Positions 34,535-48,100 of a DNA stretch of 64,000 nucleotides are shown here, piece by piece. The DNA is from Beta vulgaris subsp. vulgaris (Eukaryota > Streptophyta > Magnoliopsida > Caryophyllales > Amaranthaceae). The first letter of the stretch is position 1, and each line of letters opens with the position of its first letter. The notes under the pieces were generated by a model, which was given only the letters and a program-made list of their open reading frames with translations, ran no database searches and was not told the origin of the DNA. Made by a program: the position numbers and the translations under genes. Location: assembly GCF_026745355.1 (NCBI RefSeq), contig NC_079202.1, positions 63,120,806 to 63,184,805 on the forward strand. Direction: 5' to 3'.

Positions 34535-34823
34535 TTCTTCTCTTTCAGATTCACAGACTACATTATTATTTATTCAATTTTCTCTCTTCACTTTTTCAAT
34601 TTTTAGTCACCTATATCTCACACCTCTTCTCCTTCTTCAACCTTCAAACCTTAACTTCACTTTCTCTCTCCTCGATCTAAAATCACCAAAATCAAATTCT
34701 CTCTCCTCAAAAACCCTAAAATTCTCAAAATCAATCGAATTTTCAAGTATTGCAGAGAACTTCAGTGAAACATCAGTTTAAAATTTTGAATTTGAATTTA
34801 AATTTAGTGTTGAAGATTGAAGA

Positions 34824-34841
34824 ATGCAACGGATGAATTGA
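34824..34841 (+). promoter_or_regulatory. minimal uORF abutting the DUF616 start codon
   Basis: ATG at 34824 opens MQRMN and stops with TGA at 34839-34841, so the stop is followed immediately by the main ATG at 34842 (TGAATG). Such an arrangement could lower or couple translation of the main frame. Its effect is inferred. Confidence 0.6.
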
Positions 34842-37800
34842 ATGGCTCAGTACAGACAACCTTCTGGTTTTGATGATTACGTCAGCACTAGTAGTAGCAA
34901 CAACCACCATTACAGTAATGGCGGCATAAGCGCCGCCGTAGCCGGAAACTCCGACCACGTCAGCATTGGAGTGCGTGCGACGTCGCATAAGCAGACACGT
35001 CATCACCGGAGATTAGGTCATAGTGCGAAAAGAAGGATCTCGATCGGAACTGTTATCTCTCTACTTTGTTTTGTACTTGCTGCTTCTGCTTTTGCTTACG
35101 TATTTCTTTCTAGAGATCATTCTTCAGGTTATTTACTTTTGATCTCTTTGATTTGATTTGATTTTTTTTTGTTTTGGTTTTAATTTGGTGTGCTTGATCC
35201 TGCATTGGTTTGATTTGTGTTTTTTTGTTGTTGCTGTTGTTGGATTGAAGTTTGTTAGATTAGTTACTGAAATTGAGTAGTTGAGTTTAGTTGAACTGGA
35301 AACTGGTGAACTTTGATTGTGAGATTAATGCGATTAGATGCTTGCTGAAGTTAGAAATTTTGACGTTTTTCGAGAGTTGTGGACGGAATTAGTTAAGGAT
35401 GAGCGGATTTCGGCATCAAAGTTTAGTGGAATGCTAGGGAGTTGTTTTGGTGAACTTTGATTGTAAGATTAATGCCAGTAGATGCTTGCTGAAGGTAGAA
35501 ATTTTGACGTTTTTTGAGAGTTGTGGACTGAATTAGTTAAGGATGAGAGGATTTCGGCATCAAAGTTTAGTGGAATACTAGGGAGTTGTTTTGGTGAACT
35601 TTGATTGTAAGATTAATGCCATTAGATGCTTGCTGAAGGTAGAAATTTTGACTTTTTCGAGAGTTGTGGACTGAATTAGTTTAGGATGAGAGGATTTGGG
35701 CATTAAAGTTCGGTGGAATGCTAGGGAGTAGTTTGGAAATTAGTTGAACTGGAAACTGGTGAACTTTGATTGTAAGATTACTTCCATTAGATGCTTGCTG
35801 AAGGTAGAAGTTTAGACGTTTTTCAAGAGTTGTGGACTGACTTAGTTAAGGATGAGGGGATTTGGGCATTAAAGTTCAGTGGAATGCTAGGGAGTAGTTT
35901 GGAAATTAGTTGAACTGGAAACTGGTGAATTTTGATTGTAAGATTACTTCCATTAGATGCTTGCTGAAGGTAGAAATTTAGACGTTTTTGGAGATTGTGG
36001 ACTAAATTAGTTAAGGATGAGGGGACTTCGGCATCAAAGTTTAGTGGAATGACGGGGAGGAGTTTGGAAATTAATGTTAAGCTAGTGAATTGCTGAAGGA
36101 AAAAGGTTTGAAGGTTTCGTTGGTGCTGATCTAGGGTGATGACTGATGAGTATCTTAGATTGGTAGTATTGATTACTTAGGAATAGGATGGTTATTCACT
36201 TTCTAGACCCCGGATTCTCGGGGTATAATGGATATTGCAATTGGTGAGGAGGTCGTGTTAATACGGGGTGGCATTGGTAACATTTACTAGGAGGGGCTTA
36301 GTCTGGCTTGGTGATAAATAGTGATGGTCTATAGTTAAGCCATTGGTTCAACTTGAGCTCCCTCCATGCAAAGTGAAAAAAGGGAAAGTCGTTATTTGTT
36401 TGGTTGACTATTGGAAGCCCCTGTGCATATGAGGTGAGTTGCATCTGGTTTTGAGCTCAAAAATGTCAATCATTTCACTTGTTTTGGGATGTCCATTTTT
36501 CAAGTACATATAAGAGAGCATGGCGATCGTTGCACTGTACTCCATTTGATCACTACAAATTTTTGTTTGTTCAAAATGCTATACCATTCGGCATAGTGAA
36601 TTACATTACATCATCAATTGATGTTTGTTCATTTGCTTATTTCCCTTTATCAATTGTAACTCCTGAACTATATTTTTCCACTGTAGGCTTAACTGCTGGA
36701 CTATATACATAGACACACACTATCGAACTAACAAATTAAAGAAACAATGGGGGTGGGGGTGGGAAGGGGGATTTAAGCTGAATTGGCAGTAGCATTTCAT
36801 GTATTATGATGTGTGAATGAAGATCTTCTTACGTTTGGGAATCAATTGTCACATTGTCCCATCTTCACAGGCTTCCTGCCCCATAGTCAAGAATGGCGCA
36901 TGATTTTGCTAAGATAACCTTTGTAATTGACTAATAGTTGAGTCAGTCTCACAATATTTCTGTTACTCAATTTAAGTGGGGGCCTCTTAGAAAATCCAGT
37001 CTTAAATGATTTTTATTGTTCAACTTCCAAATTATATAAATATCTTGTTCCCGAACAAAAGGATTAACATTCTTGAGATATTAATAACCCGTTCTTGATT
37101 TTTTTGCAGACTTAAATACAGGAGAGATCCAAGATGATGCTTTCAGAGATGATTTTCTAAAAAATGTGACAAGGATTACAACTCCCATAGTCAAGTTTGG
37201 CCATGGCTCTGTGGCTCATGGTGGTGATTCAAGGTATTGGGATAGGGATGATAGGAGAAGGGATGAAGATTACAACGAGGACGTCTATAAAAAAAGTAGC
37301 TCAGATAGTGACGATGAATCTGGGAAAGATCATGTTTCTGTTGGGGAGAAGAGTCCAACAAAGAAATCCAAGAACCATTTGAGTAAGGGCTCGGATCATC
37401 ATGGTTTGTATAATGAAGCTGGGCGGGACGAATTAAAAATGTATGAGAAGAAATATGAAGCTTCTCTAAAGAATGTTGGCCAATCAGGCTTGGAAAGTGA
37501 GGGTGGCAATCATGTTTCAGACGAAGGTAATCCGGATATGGAGAATGAGGACACGGAAGTAGATGATGAATATGATGATGGGATTGATTCACATGACGCT
37601 CATACGGACGACTATGACGATAATAGACATGAAACTGAGGTTACCTCCAAACTGCGTAAGTCCCACTCTGAACATAGTGGAAATGACCTCGGTAAAGGCC
37701 ACAATTCGCATGTGGATTATGAATCATTAGACGATAGTTCATCCAAACAGCGGAGTTCCGACAAAGTAAGTGGGAAGACTAAGCAGGCCAGTTCTGCTGA

Positions 37801-40788
37801 TGCCCGGTCAAATATGAGCTCTGGAAAGCAGCCAAAGAAACATAGGAAGCACCGCAAATTTTCCTGTAAGTGCTGCATTTTCTTAGAAGTACTCATTTAA
37901 TAAATGCAACCTTGCAAAAGGGACTTTAGTCTGTCAGACTCTCCCATCAACTCTGAATCCTACTGCATTGGAGTTTTGTACTAAAACTGTGTTTTCTATT
38001 GATGCAGCTTCAAGTTGTGAGATGAAATTGCTGAATTCTACTGCTCAACTTGTAGAGCCTCTTGAAAGCAGAAAATTTGCAAGATTTTCACTTTCATATA
38101 CAGAAAGAGAAGAGAAGCCGGATGAGATAGATTCCTGGGAACCGAGGTTTGCTGGGCATCAAAGTTTAAGAGAAAGGGAAGACTCATTCCTTGCTCGTGA
38201 TCAAAACATTAACTGTGGGTTTGTTAAGGGTCCTGCAGATTATTCAAGTACAGGATTTGACATAGCTGAGGATGATTATAGATATAACAGTAAATGTCAC
38301 ATTGCTGTTGTTTCGTGTATATTTGGAAACTCAGATCGTCTGAGATCTCCATTTGTTAAAGTGGTAAGACATTTATTTCCTAGGTGTATTTCCATATTGA
38401 TGACATTCTGTCATATGCTTCATGACTATTGAGTTCATGAATTTGATTAATAAGGCCACCTGAACAACATTTCTCAAAGAACTCCATTGTTTCCGTCCCA
38501 TCAAGTTGCTGTGCGAAATCTGATGCGCAGTTTGAATATCAATTTTCATTTCAGATCAGTCGTTTGTCTAGGAAAAATGTTTGCTTTGTGATGTTTATGG
38601 ATGAAAAGACTTTGCAAACTATTTCTTCAGAAGGCCATATACCCGACAGAATGGGATTCATTGGTTTGTGGAAGGTCGTCGTAGTGAAAAATCTTCCTTA
38701 TACGGACATGAGGAGAGTGGGGAAAATTCCAAAGCTGCTGTCTCATCGACTTTTCCCATCAGCAAGGTAAGAATATGCGTTATGGAGGTTTCACTTTCTG
38801 TTTAATCATTGTGTTTTGACTTCCAGTATACACCATCATCAAGATGTCTGCTGTGATTGTGAATGTATATTAAAGTTGAGTATGGTTGAGTCGAGAGAAA
38901 TGTGTCAATTATATAGAACTTATGTACCATATTCTCTCTGCTGCAGTTCATGTGAAGTAGCAGTGACAAAGGTCATCTCTGTTCATTACTAGATTTGTCT
39001 TGGGATTTTTATTTATCTAGAAAATAATGTTGCATTAAGCTGTAGTAACTATTTCATTCGGAAAATCTCCCAAATTTTTTTGCTTATAAGCATCTGTCCT
39101 GTTTATCGGCTTCTATCTTCCCGTTAATGTGTTGAAAAACAGAAGGCTGTTATATGATGCTATCTAGCCTGTAGCTGGCTAGCTAACAGATTATTTCTCT
39201 TTCATATAGTACTCTAATATTTTCACGTGTGAAACCTGACTATTATTGATCTTTTGGTCCTTTTCTGAGCATTATTGTTCGACAAAATGAAGGGCTTTAG
39301 CTTGCACAGCAGTAACCCATATTTGAATCTGTCACATGCTAAGTACATAGTTATCTAAGCAAGATATTTTAATTGGTTTTGCAATCTTGTTGACTAGGTG
39401 AGCGATGTATAGGATGTTTTGGGGTTAGGAAACTGAAATTATAGGAGCAAGATAATGGAGTCTTATGGTTTTAATTTGTGGTGCCCTTCAACACAGAACT
39501 ATGTGGAGTGATGGTGTCCCTACGCTAGCGTAATTTTTTTTCAAAGAAACAAATGCTTTTCCTAGGAAATATTATAGTTCTGTACTTTTGTATCCTTGAA
39601 TTTTAAAATTTTTTGATCCATGAGCAAGATAAAAGTTCTGAGTAGATCAAACAGTTCTATAAGTAAATTTTGAGGGGGCAAGTCAGAATTCCATAGTGTT
39701 GCTCTTACTATACTGCCATTGGTCACTCCGTTAAAAAGTGATTGACATGTTTTTCTACTTCCATCATAATATAATCAATGACATTCCTTCAAAAACACAG
39801 GTTAAAATGTGCTTGTGCTACACTTGTCTTTGGGGTACTCATCCTTGTTTCGGTTAGTGCAGCAACAATGATATTAATTATTGGTCTTGTGGAGATAAGC
39901 AATAAATATTAAGAATTTCAGGCCCTTTTTTTCTTTTACTGACCCGATCTGTGAAATGTCATAATAAGCTTCTTATGAACATTAAGCTGCTCTTAGCTGT
40001 GAGATATCCCATGGAAATTCTACTAGATGTAGGATGACACTTGATAGCCAGAAATATACTTGGTAGTTTCTGAATGCCAATGACTGAGCATTTGTCACTT
40101 GGCAGGTATTCAATTTGGTTGGATAGCAAGTTGCGCCTCCAACGTGACCCTCTGTTGTTATTGGAGCACTTCTTATGGAGAAAGGGTCATGAATATGCCA
40201 TATCAAATCACTATGATCGTCATTGCGTCTGGGAGGAGGTGGAGCGGAATAAGAAGCTTAACAAATACAACCATACTATGATTGATCAGCAATTTCAATT
40301 TTACCAGGCTGATGGGCTAAAAAGATTCAATGCCTCTGATCCTGCAAAGTTGCTCCCGAGCAGTATGTTCATATGCATCCTCCTGTTCTTGTTTCTAATC
40401 TATCGTCACACTCTTCAGTATTGATTTTATTTCTTCTGCCAACAGATGTACCAGAAGGGTCTTTAATAATAAGGGCACACACCCCAATGTCAAATCTGTT
40501 CTCCTGTCTTTGGTTCAACGAGGTGGATCGTTTTACCCCTAGAGATCAGTTGAGCTTTGCATTTACATACCAGAAATTGAAAAAGAAAAACCCTAGTAAA
40601 ACATTTTATCTCCACATGTTCAAGGTAAGGAATGTTCGTATGAATAGCTTGTGTACATAATTGAAGTTACAGACATTTAACATCCAGCTGCTCGGGATTT
40701 GCAGGACTGTGAGAGGAGACAGATTGCGAAATTATTCCATCATAGGTCCGAGGAAAAACGCAGTACTCCACGGGATGCCACGGAGTAA
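34842..40788 (+). CDS. DUF616 (MUCI70/TOD1-type) Golgi glycosyltransferase-like protein
   Basis: Seven exons: 34842-35127, 37110-37865, 38008-38363, 38555-38766, 40106-40362, 40446-40624, 40705-40788 (2130 nt, 709 aa), all joins in frame with GT-AG sites. Type II membrane topology: basic cytosolic N-terminus, one transmembrane segment at about residues 67-89 (GTVISLLCFVLAASAFAYVF), then a long Asp/Ser/Lys/His-rich low-complexity stem of some 250 residues encoded by exon 2. The DUF616 domain starts near residue 445 (CHIAVVSCIFGN) and has the family blocks KIPKLLSHRLFP, YSIWLDSKLRLQRDP, LLEHFLWR, VPEGSLIIRAHTP and FTPRDQLSFAF. Relatives include Arabidopsis MUCI70, needed for seed-coat pectin, and TOD1. 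A Golgi wall-polysaccharide role is inferred. The stem is unusually long and acidic. Intron 1 contains a tandem array. Confidence 0.93.
35290..36085. repeat. five-copy tandem array in intron 1 of the DUF616 gene
   Basis: GATGCTTGCTGAAG(GT)AGAA recurs at about 35337, 35481, 35625, 35790 and 35956. The first intervals are 144 bp and the later ones 165-166 bp, the longer unit having gained a GAAATTAGTTGAACTGGAAA segment. Copies are 85-95% alike by eye. Confidence 0.9.
38767..40105 (+). other. intron 4 of the DUF616 gene
   Basis: A 1.3-kb intron with no recognisable repeat or frame. Confidence 0.7.
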
Positions 40789-42922
40789 TCCAAGGGAGGC
40801 AGCATTGCACACAGTGTGAATTTCCACTTTCTTTTGTATGTTTTGCTCGGCCATGCCTTGTCCATTCTTGTAGAACATAATTGCCTTCCACGAGTTCCAT
40901 TTTAGATCCTGGATGGCAGTACAATACACTATATACCGGAATTTTTCAACGAGAAGATAACATTGGTTCTGCTGGACCAGACTGGCGAACGAGGGGCAAA
41001 CACTTTGGATTAACAGCAATAGAAGAAATTGTTCATTTTCTAGTTCCTCATTTGTATTAATTTTATTCCAATTCATTCTATGATTGATGGCTGGATAGAC
41101 GAAGTCATCATTCAATACTTGTGTAACTCTAATATTGATCTTGAGAAACTAAACTACTGCTGCCCATATGTATTTTTAGGGAAGATACGACCGGATTATC
41201 ATCTGGGGTAAATTTTTTGATTGGTCATTTACAGTGTATTTTTAGCTTTTGGGAACACTTTTAGATATAAATACATGATGTTGGTTGGTATATATCACTA
41301 TTCAGAAGTACCTTTTTCAATTGGAACAACTTTCTCGATTTGGATTTTTGCTACATTACTTTGTTTCTCTACCTTTACTTTAGGACAAACGTATGATGCT
41401 CTGAAAGGTAATATTCCAACTTCCATGTGGGACATCAAATCAGGATTATATCTAATGAGCTGTACCTTAACTGTCTTTTGATGCGATGTCATAAATATGG
41501 ATAAATATCTAAATTATTATCTGAAATTTTGATGTCTATATGGATAAATATCTAAATTATTATCTGAAATTTTGATATCTATATGGATAAATATCTAAAT
41601 TACTATCTGAAATTTTGATATTTAGGGAGCTCAGTGAACTTCACACCAAATATAAACTATCGTTCTCCTTTTTTATTTGCTACATTTTATTATGGAAAAA
41701 GCAATTAACTTTGATTGGTTATTTTGATTTTTGTTTGTAAAAATATAGTCATGTATGGTACTACTACATTCTTTTAAATGTGTAAATTCGTAGTTATCAT
41801 ATTTTTTTTAAAAATTTATACTTAAAAGGAATAAAAGATAATAAAAGTTAACAAACAGATTAAAAACCGTACAAAAACAATTTAGCAAATTAAAAAATGG
41901 GAGGGGATAATAAAGTTACAAAAAATACCTCAAAAACTTGTGTTTTAACAATGACTTTGGAAAATAGAGAATTAAGAAGTATCCACTCTTTTCATAAAAA
42001 TAGAGAAAGTTGAGTGAGAAGGGAGAAAAAATAGAAAGGATAACCATGACCATCATATGTGAAATATAACCCTCCAGCTCCAGAAACCCAATTATAGTGG
42101 GGAAGTAGTTGGTGAATCACTGCATAAAGTTCAACAATTTTTCCCCAAGATAATTGGTTAAGTTTGCATGCAAGTTTGTTTTTAATAACCCTTCTTAATG
42201 TTCATGTTGACAAAATCTAAATTTTCTAATCATTATTGTGCAATGTGTGTACTAATTACAGGTCTAAACCAATTTTAATTTTTTATAATAATGTAGTAAA
42301 CCATCAAATTCCAAGTTATTAAAAAGAATCTTCCCTATATATCATTGTAACTCTATTTTCAATTACTATGTAGTATTTACTATTACTCATTGCGATACAA
42401 TTGGAATTTCGGAAAAATAAGGCATATTTAGGCTAATATTTACCTATTTAAGGTAGCGTCGATAAATTTTTTAACTAATATTGATTTTGATTCACAATGA
42501 GTTTGATATTTTTCTTGACACCAAATAAGAGAGAACAAGAGAAAACAAACTCTAAGTAAGATGAAAATTTAAATGTTACAGTTATTCTGTAACATTTATT
42601 TCCAGTAAGTGTTCAATTTATTGAGAACGGGAGGAGTAAATATTTTATTTTACATCAATGTTGAAGACACACATACAATAAGAGATCAATCAAACATATT
42701 CATCAATTAATCAATGAAGTAATCAATAAAGTAATCATCAATAAACCATGAAGTCAAGCTGTAAAATAGCGAGTATAAAAACTAAAAGAGAATGGATGTC
42801 CTTGCTAATATGCGTGGAAATCATCTCTTCCTTAGGCAATCATATCCACACACAAACACAAACACAAAAATGAAAAATTATATTTTGCTAGTATTAAATT
42901 CTCTAAACTTTATAATAATAGT
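40789..42922. other. intergenic between DUF616 and BPS1-like genes
   Basis: Convergent 3' ends. It contains a 43-bp tandem triplication at 41495-41623 (ATATGGATAAATATCTAAAT units) and a Stowaway-like element at about 41663-41909 (CTCCTTTTTTATTTGCTA against CCTCCCATTTTTTAATTTGC on the complement). An 86-aa hydrophobic frame at 41221-41481 has no recognised homology. Confidence 0.55.
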
Positions 42923-43870
42923 TTAATGGTAATTAATCAAGTTAATCACTCTTTTCCTTCCCTCGATAACATTTTCAAACAACTCATTCACTTCACAATC
43001 AAGCAAGTCTAGCCCTTCCTTGAGAGCCATAGAGCTCTTCTTCAATATCTCCAAACTTTTGGCTCTTTTTCCTTCATCAACACTCACTTCCCTAGAGGAA
43101 ACATGTCCTTTAAACTCGGCAAATGCATCCTCGATCATCTCATTTTCGAGTAAAACCGGTTTCCTTAATCCTTGAGCATTTCGAAACTTTTCACCAAGAG
43201 AAGTGATAAGTTTTTGTATACAATCCGAGGATGAATCTAAATTCATTCCGGCATAAAATCCGTCATCGATTCTTACTGGAATTGGATGAAGAATCGAACA
43301 AAAGATGAACAAAGAAACAATACACATTGTTCTCCTAATGGCTTGTAAAACATGCATATTAGTCCTAGTTTTCAACTTCACTTTGGACACTCTTTCCTTA
43401 TTAAGATTCATTTCTCTTAATTTTTTCACATCGAAAAACTTGTTGTAGTTCTCTCTTTCAAGTCTCTCAAGTTCGATCTTATTCTTCGTAGTTGAAAAAG
43501 TAGCATCATTCAATCTTGTAACCATGAAATCGATCATCATCCGATACCTATCTAACCCTGAAATTGCTGATTTAAGTAAGTTGCACAAGTCTAAGAGATC
43601 CAAACTTGCACTCATATACTCATCAAGCATGCATACAACTTCCCATGAAGCCATAACTTTAGATCTCTTGAAATCAAGGAGGAAATGAGTATGAGTCTTC
43701 CTAATGACAGCCATCGCCTCGCTACACCATCGAAGAGAAAGAGGATTCTCTTCTAAAGACTTTAAGAGTCGTTGTAGATCGATTACCATTGACGAAAACA
43801 ACCCAACAGCTACTTCATCGGAAAACAACGGCTTAAAGGGTGCAAAACATGTTAGGAACACCTTTGCCAT
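42923..43870 (-). CDS. BPS1-like (BYPASS1/ROH1 family) protein
   Basis: Single-exon frame of 315 aa. The pattern follows the plant BYPASS1 family: SLRWCSEAMAVIRKTHTHFL near residue 48, DEYMSASLDLLDLCNLLKSA near residue 83, a hydrophobic patch around residues 180-200 (RTMCIVSLFIFCSIL), and the C-terminal helix ALKEGLDLLDCEVNELFENV. BPS1 in Arabidopsis limits a root-derived mobile signal that stops shoot growth; biochemical function is not known. The protein is largely helical. It is short for the family and has no acidic insert. The ATG chosen is the first in frame and gives MAKVFLTCFAPFKPLFS, similar to the FxPFxxPF start of relatives. Neighbouring genes give no functional hint. Confidence 0.82.
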   Translation of the reverse strand: MAKVFLTCFAPFKPLFSDEVAVGLFSSMVIDLQRLLKSLEENPLSLRWCSEAMAVIRKTHTHFLLDFKRSKVMASWEVVCMLDEYMSASLDLLDLCNLLKSAISGLDRYRMMIDFMVTRLNDATFSTTKNKIELERLERENYNKFFDVKKLREMNLNKERVSKVKLKTRTNMHVLQAIRRTMCIVSLFIFCSILHPIPVRIDDGFYAGMNLDSSSDCIQKLITSLGEKFRNAQGLRKPVLLENEMIEDAFAEFKGHVSSREVSVDEGKRAKSLEILKKSSMALKEGLDLLDCEVNELFENVIEGRKRVINLINYH

Positions 43871-45176
43871 TTCTCTTGTACAATATCTGGTGGAGAAGAT
43901 GGAGGAGTTTAGGTTTACTAGAATAAACGTTTATGCTTAGTTTTTGGAGTTACATTTTCAGAAGTTGAAATGAACTTAGATATTATATTAGCTTTGGCAA
44001 AAGACTTGAAAGTGCAGAAGTTAACAGAAACTGAATAAGACTGGTAAAATTGTAGCTTTGTAGTGTAAAATACTCTCTTTTCTCTAATAAGTTGGAAAGA
44101 ATACGTGAACAACAAGAACTTGAAGGTTAAATAATTAAGAGTATGGAAAGAAAGGTGAAGATGTGAAGTCACGCAATACCCTTTTGCTATAAACAGCAGA
44201 AAAGTGAACATCTACCAAAGAAAGAGACATTCATTCAATCTAAAACTTATGTGGTAAAAGCAGCATTAAGACAGCAAATATGTTTACCAAATAAGTTGAT
44301 TAGTTTATACGATTAACACTTGTAAGTTAAAAAATATATGTTTTCTTTGTTTAAGGGAGCTGCTAAAGAGAATTGATTTTTAATCTGTTTTTTTCTTAGT
44401 TTAGGAGGGTTGTTAATGAGAAGGATTATTATCTGTGCAAGCAGTACAGAAGAGAAAGATCAGTAACTAGATAGGCATGACTATCCCAAATGAGAAGGGT
44501 CTGAGCTAAGTTAAAAGAGCTTTTGATGGACAAAATCTTACCTCAGTTGTTTGTAATTCCATTTTCGATTAATGCAAATTTCTACGATGTCAAAATCTTC
44601 AAAGCGTCGGTATAGGGCCAAACTTGTGACCAATATGGTCTAATTTTTACAGGTGCTCATTTATGTCTCCTTGGTCATCTATCGGCTCTTCCAGCATCTG
44701 ATGTTCGTACAGCAACTCCATTTTCGACCCACATAATACGACCTTTTTGATCCATTAACAAGACGACTTGTTATTTATTGACCCACACGAACCTCCTCGA
44801 TAACCAGGTCTAGACTGAGAGTAGATCAATTGTTATGTGGAGATAACATCTTCCATGCTTACATTACCATATTTCCCTAGTTACCTAATTGCTACAAACA
44901 ATGATACCTACAAAATTTAAAGGTTTATTGTTAATTTTGTCTAATTAAGTTCAATAGGTATACAAGTAAGCATCCAAACATGAAATGCAACACTTTTTCG
45001 AAAAGAATACGATCACCCTGGAGTGCATGTTACTATATATATCCATTCCAAACAGACCATATGACGGAATAAAGGAGCCAAGCAGGATTCTCAAGAATCA
45101 GAGATGTTACAGAGGAAACACAAAATTAGTTTGATAAGAATATTGTACCCCCTTGAAAATCTAAGATGGTCATGAA
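43871..45176. other. intergenic, BPS1-like promoter side
   Basis: The BPS1-like gene reads away from here, so its promoter and leader lie at 43871-44250. The remainder up to 45176 would hold the 3'UTR of the aminotransferase gene. No further gene seen. Confidence 0.6.
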
Positions 45177-48100
45177 TCAAGAATAGTGTTTAAGACACTT
45201 CATTAAGGCGTCTGTGTGCTCAGGTTTTCCCACAGATACACGAACAAAACCCTGCAGCTCCTTATTACTGTAGTGACGGATCATGACACCCATCTTAGCA
45301 AGGTCCTCCTGTTTTTGTTATGAGACAAGATACATTTTTTTCAGGATAACAAAAATAATTACAAAATTCATTCCATACTATATGTATTTTAAAGTTATAC
45401 AAAAACTTCCGGAAAAATTTAAACAAACAAAAAATAGTGCCTTGTTAAGGTGATATATAAATTTCCCCCACCCAGATTTATTCTCAAAAAAAGAAAGAAA
45501 GTGATAGATATATACTAGATGATTTGGAATGCATAGTATACTGATATCTGCGGGATACATACACATTTTACATCTCATATACAATATCAAATTAGAAAGA
45601 GCAATGTGATAGTACCTTGAGCTTCTTGGCATCCAGCCCAGAGGTAACTTCGCAAAGAATAAAGTTTGAGTAGCTTGGAAAAGGTCTAAGAAACGGAACT
45701 TCCTGCAAAAGCTTATAGAGCCTTTCACGTTCTTGTACCAAAGCCTCTTTGACATTCTGACAAAGAAAGCCAACTATTAGATGAGATGAATGGAAAACAC
45801 AGTCATCTATTAATTAAACAAAAATTGCATTACGGGAAAAGGCATTCATAGAGAGAGAAAACACTACTTCTAGATAAGTAGGATTCTGCAATGCAGCACA
45901 AGCAGCTATTTCAGCAGCTACCGATACATTATATGGTTGTTTTGCTCTCCAAAGGTACTTGATAATACTAGAAGAAAATGCTCCATATCCCACTCGAAGG
46001 CCTGCTAAACCTGTTTAGATATCAAGCAACTTATTAGAACTAAAGGTTCCCTTTAACATGTAGAATTGGAAGCAAATAAGATTGTGTTTTTCATTATTTT
46101 GTCTTCTATACACCGTCTCAAAACAAGTGTGTCATTTATTTCACTGTCATATGTAGATCTTGATACGTATAGTTCCAATGCCATTCAACTATACTTGGAG
46201 AAAATGTAACTATGTTTTGGAATAGCCAAATTCTAAATCTCTTATTATGAATTGGGTTTCTTCTAATTTACCAGCAGATACAAAGGAAACCCTTTTGCTA
46301 AAGGTCAAAATATATACAACGAGTCTCAATTTTCAGCAAGAATATCAGCAACATACCAGCCCTTTTGCTAAAGGTCCTAAGAACGATCAGATTCTCATGT
46401 TGCTTTACCCATTTCATTCGAGATTCCTGTCCTGAAAATTCAATATATGCTTCATCCAGTACCACCAGTACAGGAAGATCAAGAATCTTCAACAGAGCTT
46501 CTTCACTGATGACACTGCATGACATGTATAATACACAGCATATAGTCAATATATTGCACTTGCAGTCAGTTTTAAAGGTGGAAGTTAAAACTTCATAGTG
46601 AAGAACATTGATGGTTAGATTTGGAGGTCGGTTAAACATCAAACTCACTCCACAATCTTAATATACATTCTTTATTCTCCTATCAATGTCGCAAATCATA
46701 TGTCCACAAAATAATTCCCAAAAATATTGCCATATATTTCTATCAGATGAACAACAAATATTAATTGCATTCTAAATTCTAATTCTTAAGAGTGGAATTT
46801 CCTAGGTCCGCCTCAGGTCCTTAAGGCAACCGAGTAGCAGTGCCCTGTCACCATAAAACCTTATCCAAAATCACACTCTCTCCAACACACAATCTGGATT
46901 GAGCCTAATATACTTAAATGACAATTCCAACCTATAACTTTATTGCCGTACGATTCAGATTTATTGAAGTATATATCAAATGCTACTTTTAGTTTGCAAA
47001 TACATATGGTACTTCTTTTGACAAATGTGCCATACTAAGGCACAAGATCATAATCTCATGATGAACATATAAACAACACTTCATAAGCCAATATAGCTAA
47101 CACTGTCACTTACCTCCCATCTGGATTGTTTGGAGAGGTTAGAAATATGCATTTCGGTTTCTCTAATTCAACAACACGTGCAATTTCTTCGACGTTCAAG
47201 CTAAAATCAGCATTTCTTGGAACTGCAAAAAAAAAGCAAAATTTAGAAGCTTTCCTACAAAACTTTCATTACAGCACAACCCCAAACTATTAATGTGGAA
47301 AGCCTAATGATAATAAAATTACAGTAGCAGTAAATGAAGACTGAAATCCAAATTTGCATATTTCAATGAGGGTTTATAGTTAAAATTTTTGGTCTGAAAT
47401 CATGGACAAAGATTATTCCTACCCTTAAGTACAACGGCTCCGTTCACATTCGCATCAAATTCATACATTGTAAATGTTGGTGGGCAGTCAACTATTTTAT
47501 CACCAGGTTCCAGCACACAACTGAACTACAAGATCATTTAGAGCAAATGGTAAGATACACTGAAGCTGATATAGTCGAACAAGGTTAAAAAGTCAATTGC
47601 ATAAATCTATAGCATCAGAAGGAGGAGGCAGAGTTATGATCTCTAACCGCATGATCAAATCAATTAGCTCGTCAGCACCACACCCTACAAGAATATGATC
47701 AGACTCAAGGCCTGAGTCTTCAGAGAGAGCAGCACGTAATCTACGACTTTCTGGATCAGGATATATGTAAGGAAATTTCATGGTCCCCAGAGCTTCAAAC
47801 ACCTAAAAAGCAATCTAAAATTGTTGTTAACGCATAAATATTTATCTAACAGCAGTCAAAGATACTGAAAGAAAGCAAAACACAAACAGCAAGCAATAAT
47901 AGGTAAAACTCAATTTTGTACTTGCCTCTGGAGGTGGACCATATGGGTTCTCGTTAGCATCCAATTTGATGATATCTTCAGGTTTCCTACCAAGGCGTGT
48001 TGATAAAACCTACCACAAAACAAGAGATATATGGATGAACAATTTAGTTCATTCACTTCATCCTCAAACTAATCAGATTGGTGATACATTGTTAAGAACA

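Noticed and set aside
41221..41481. 86-aa hydrophobic frame
   Set aside because: No family, no splice context, AT-rich sequence tends to give such frames.
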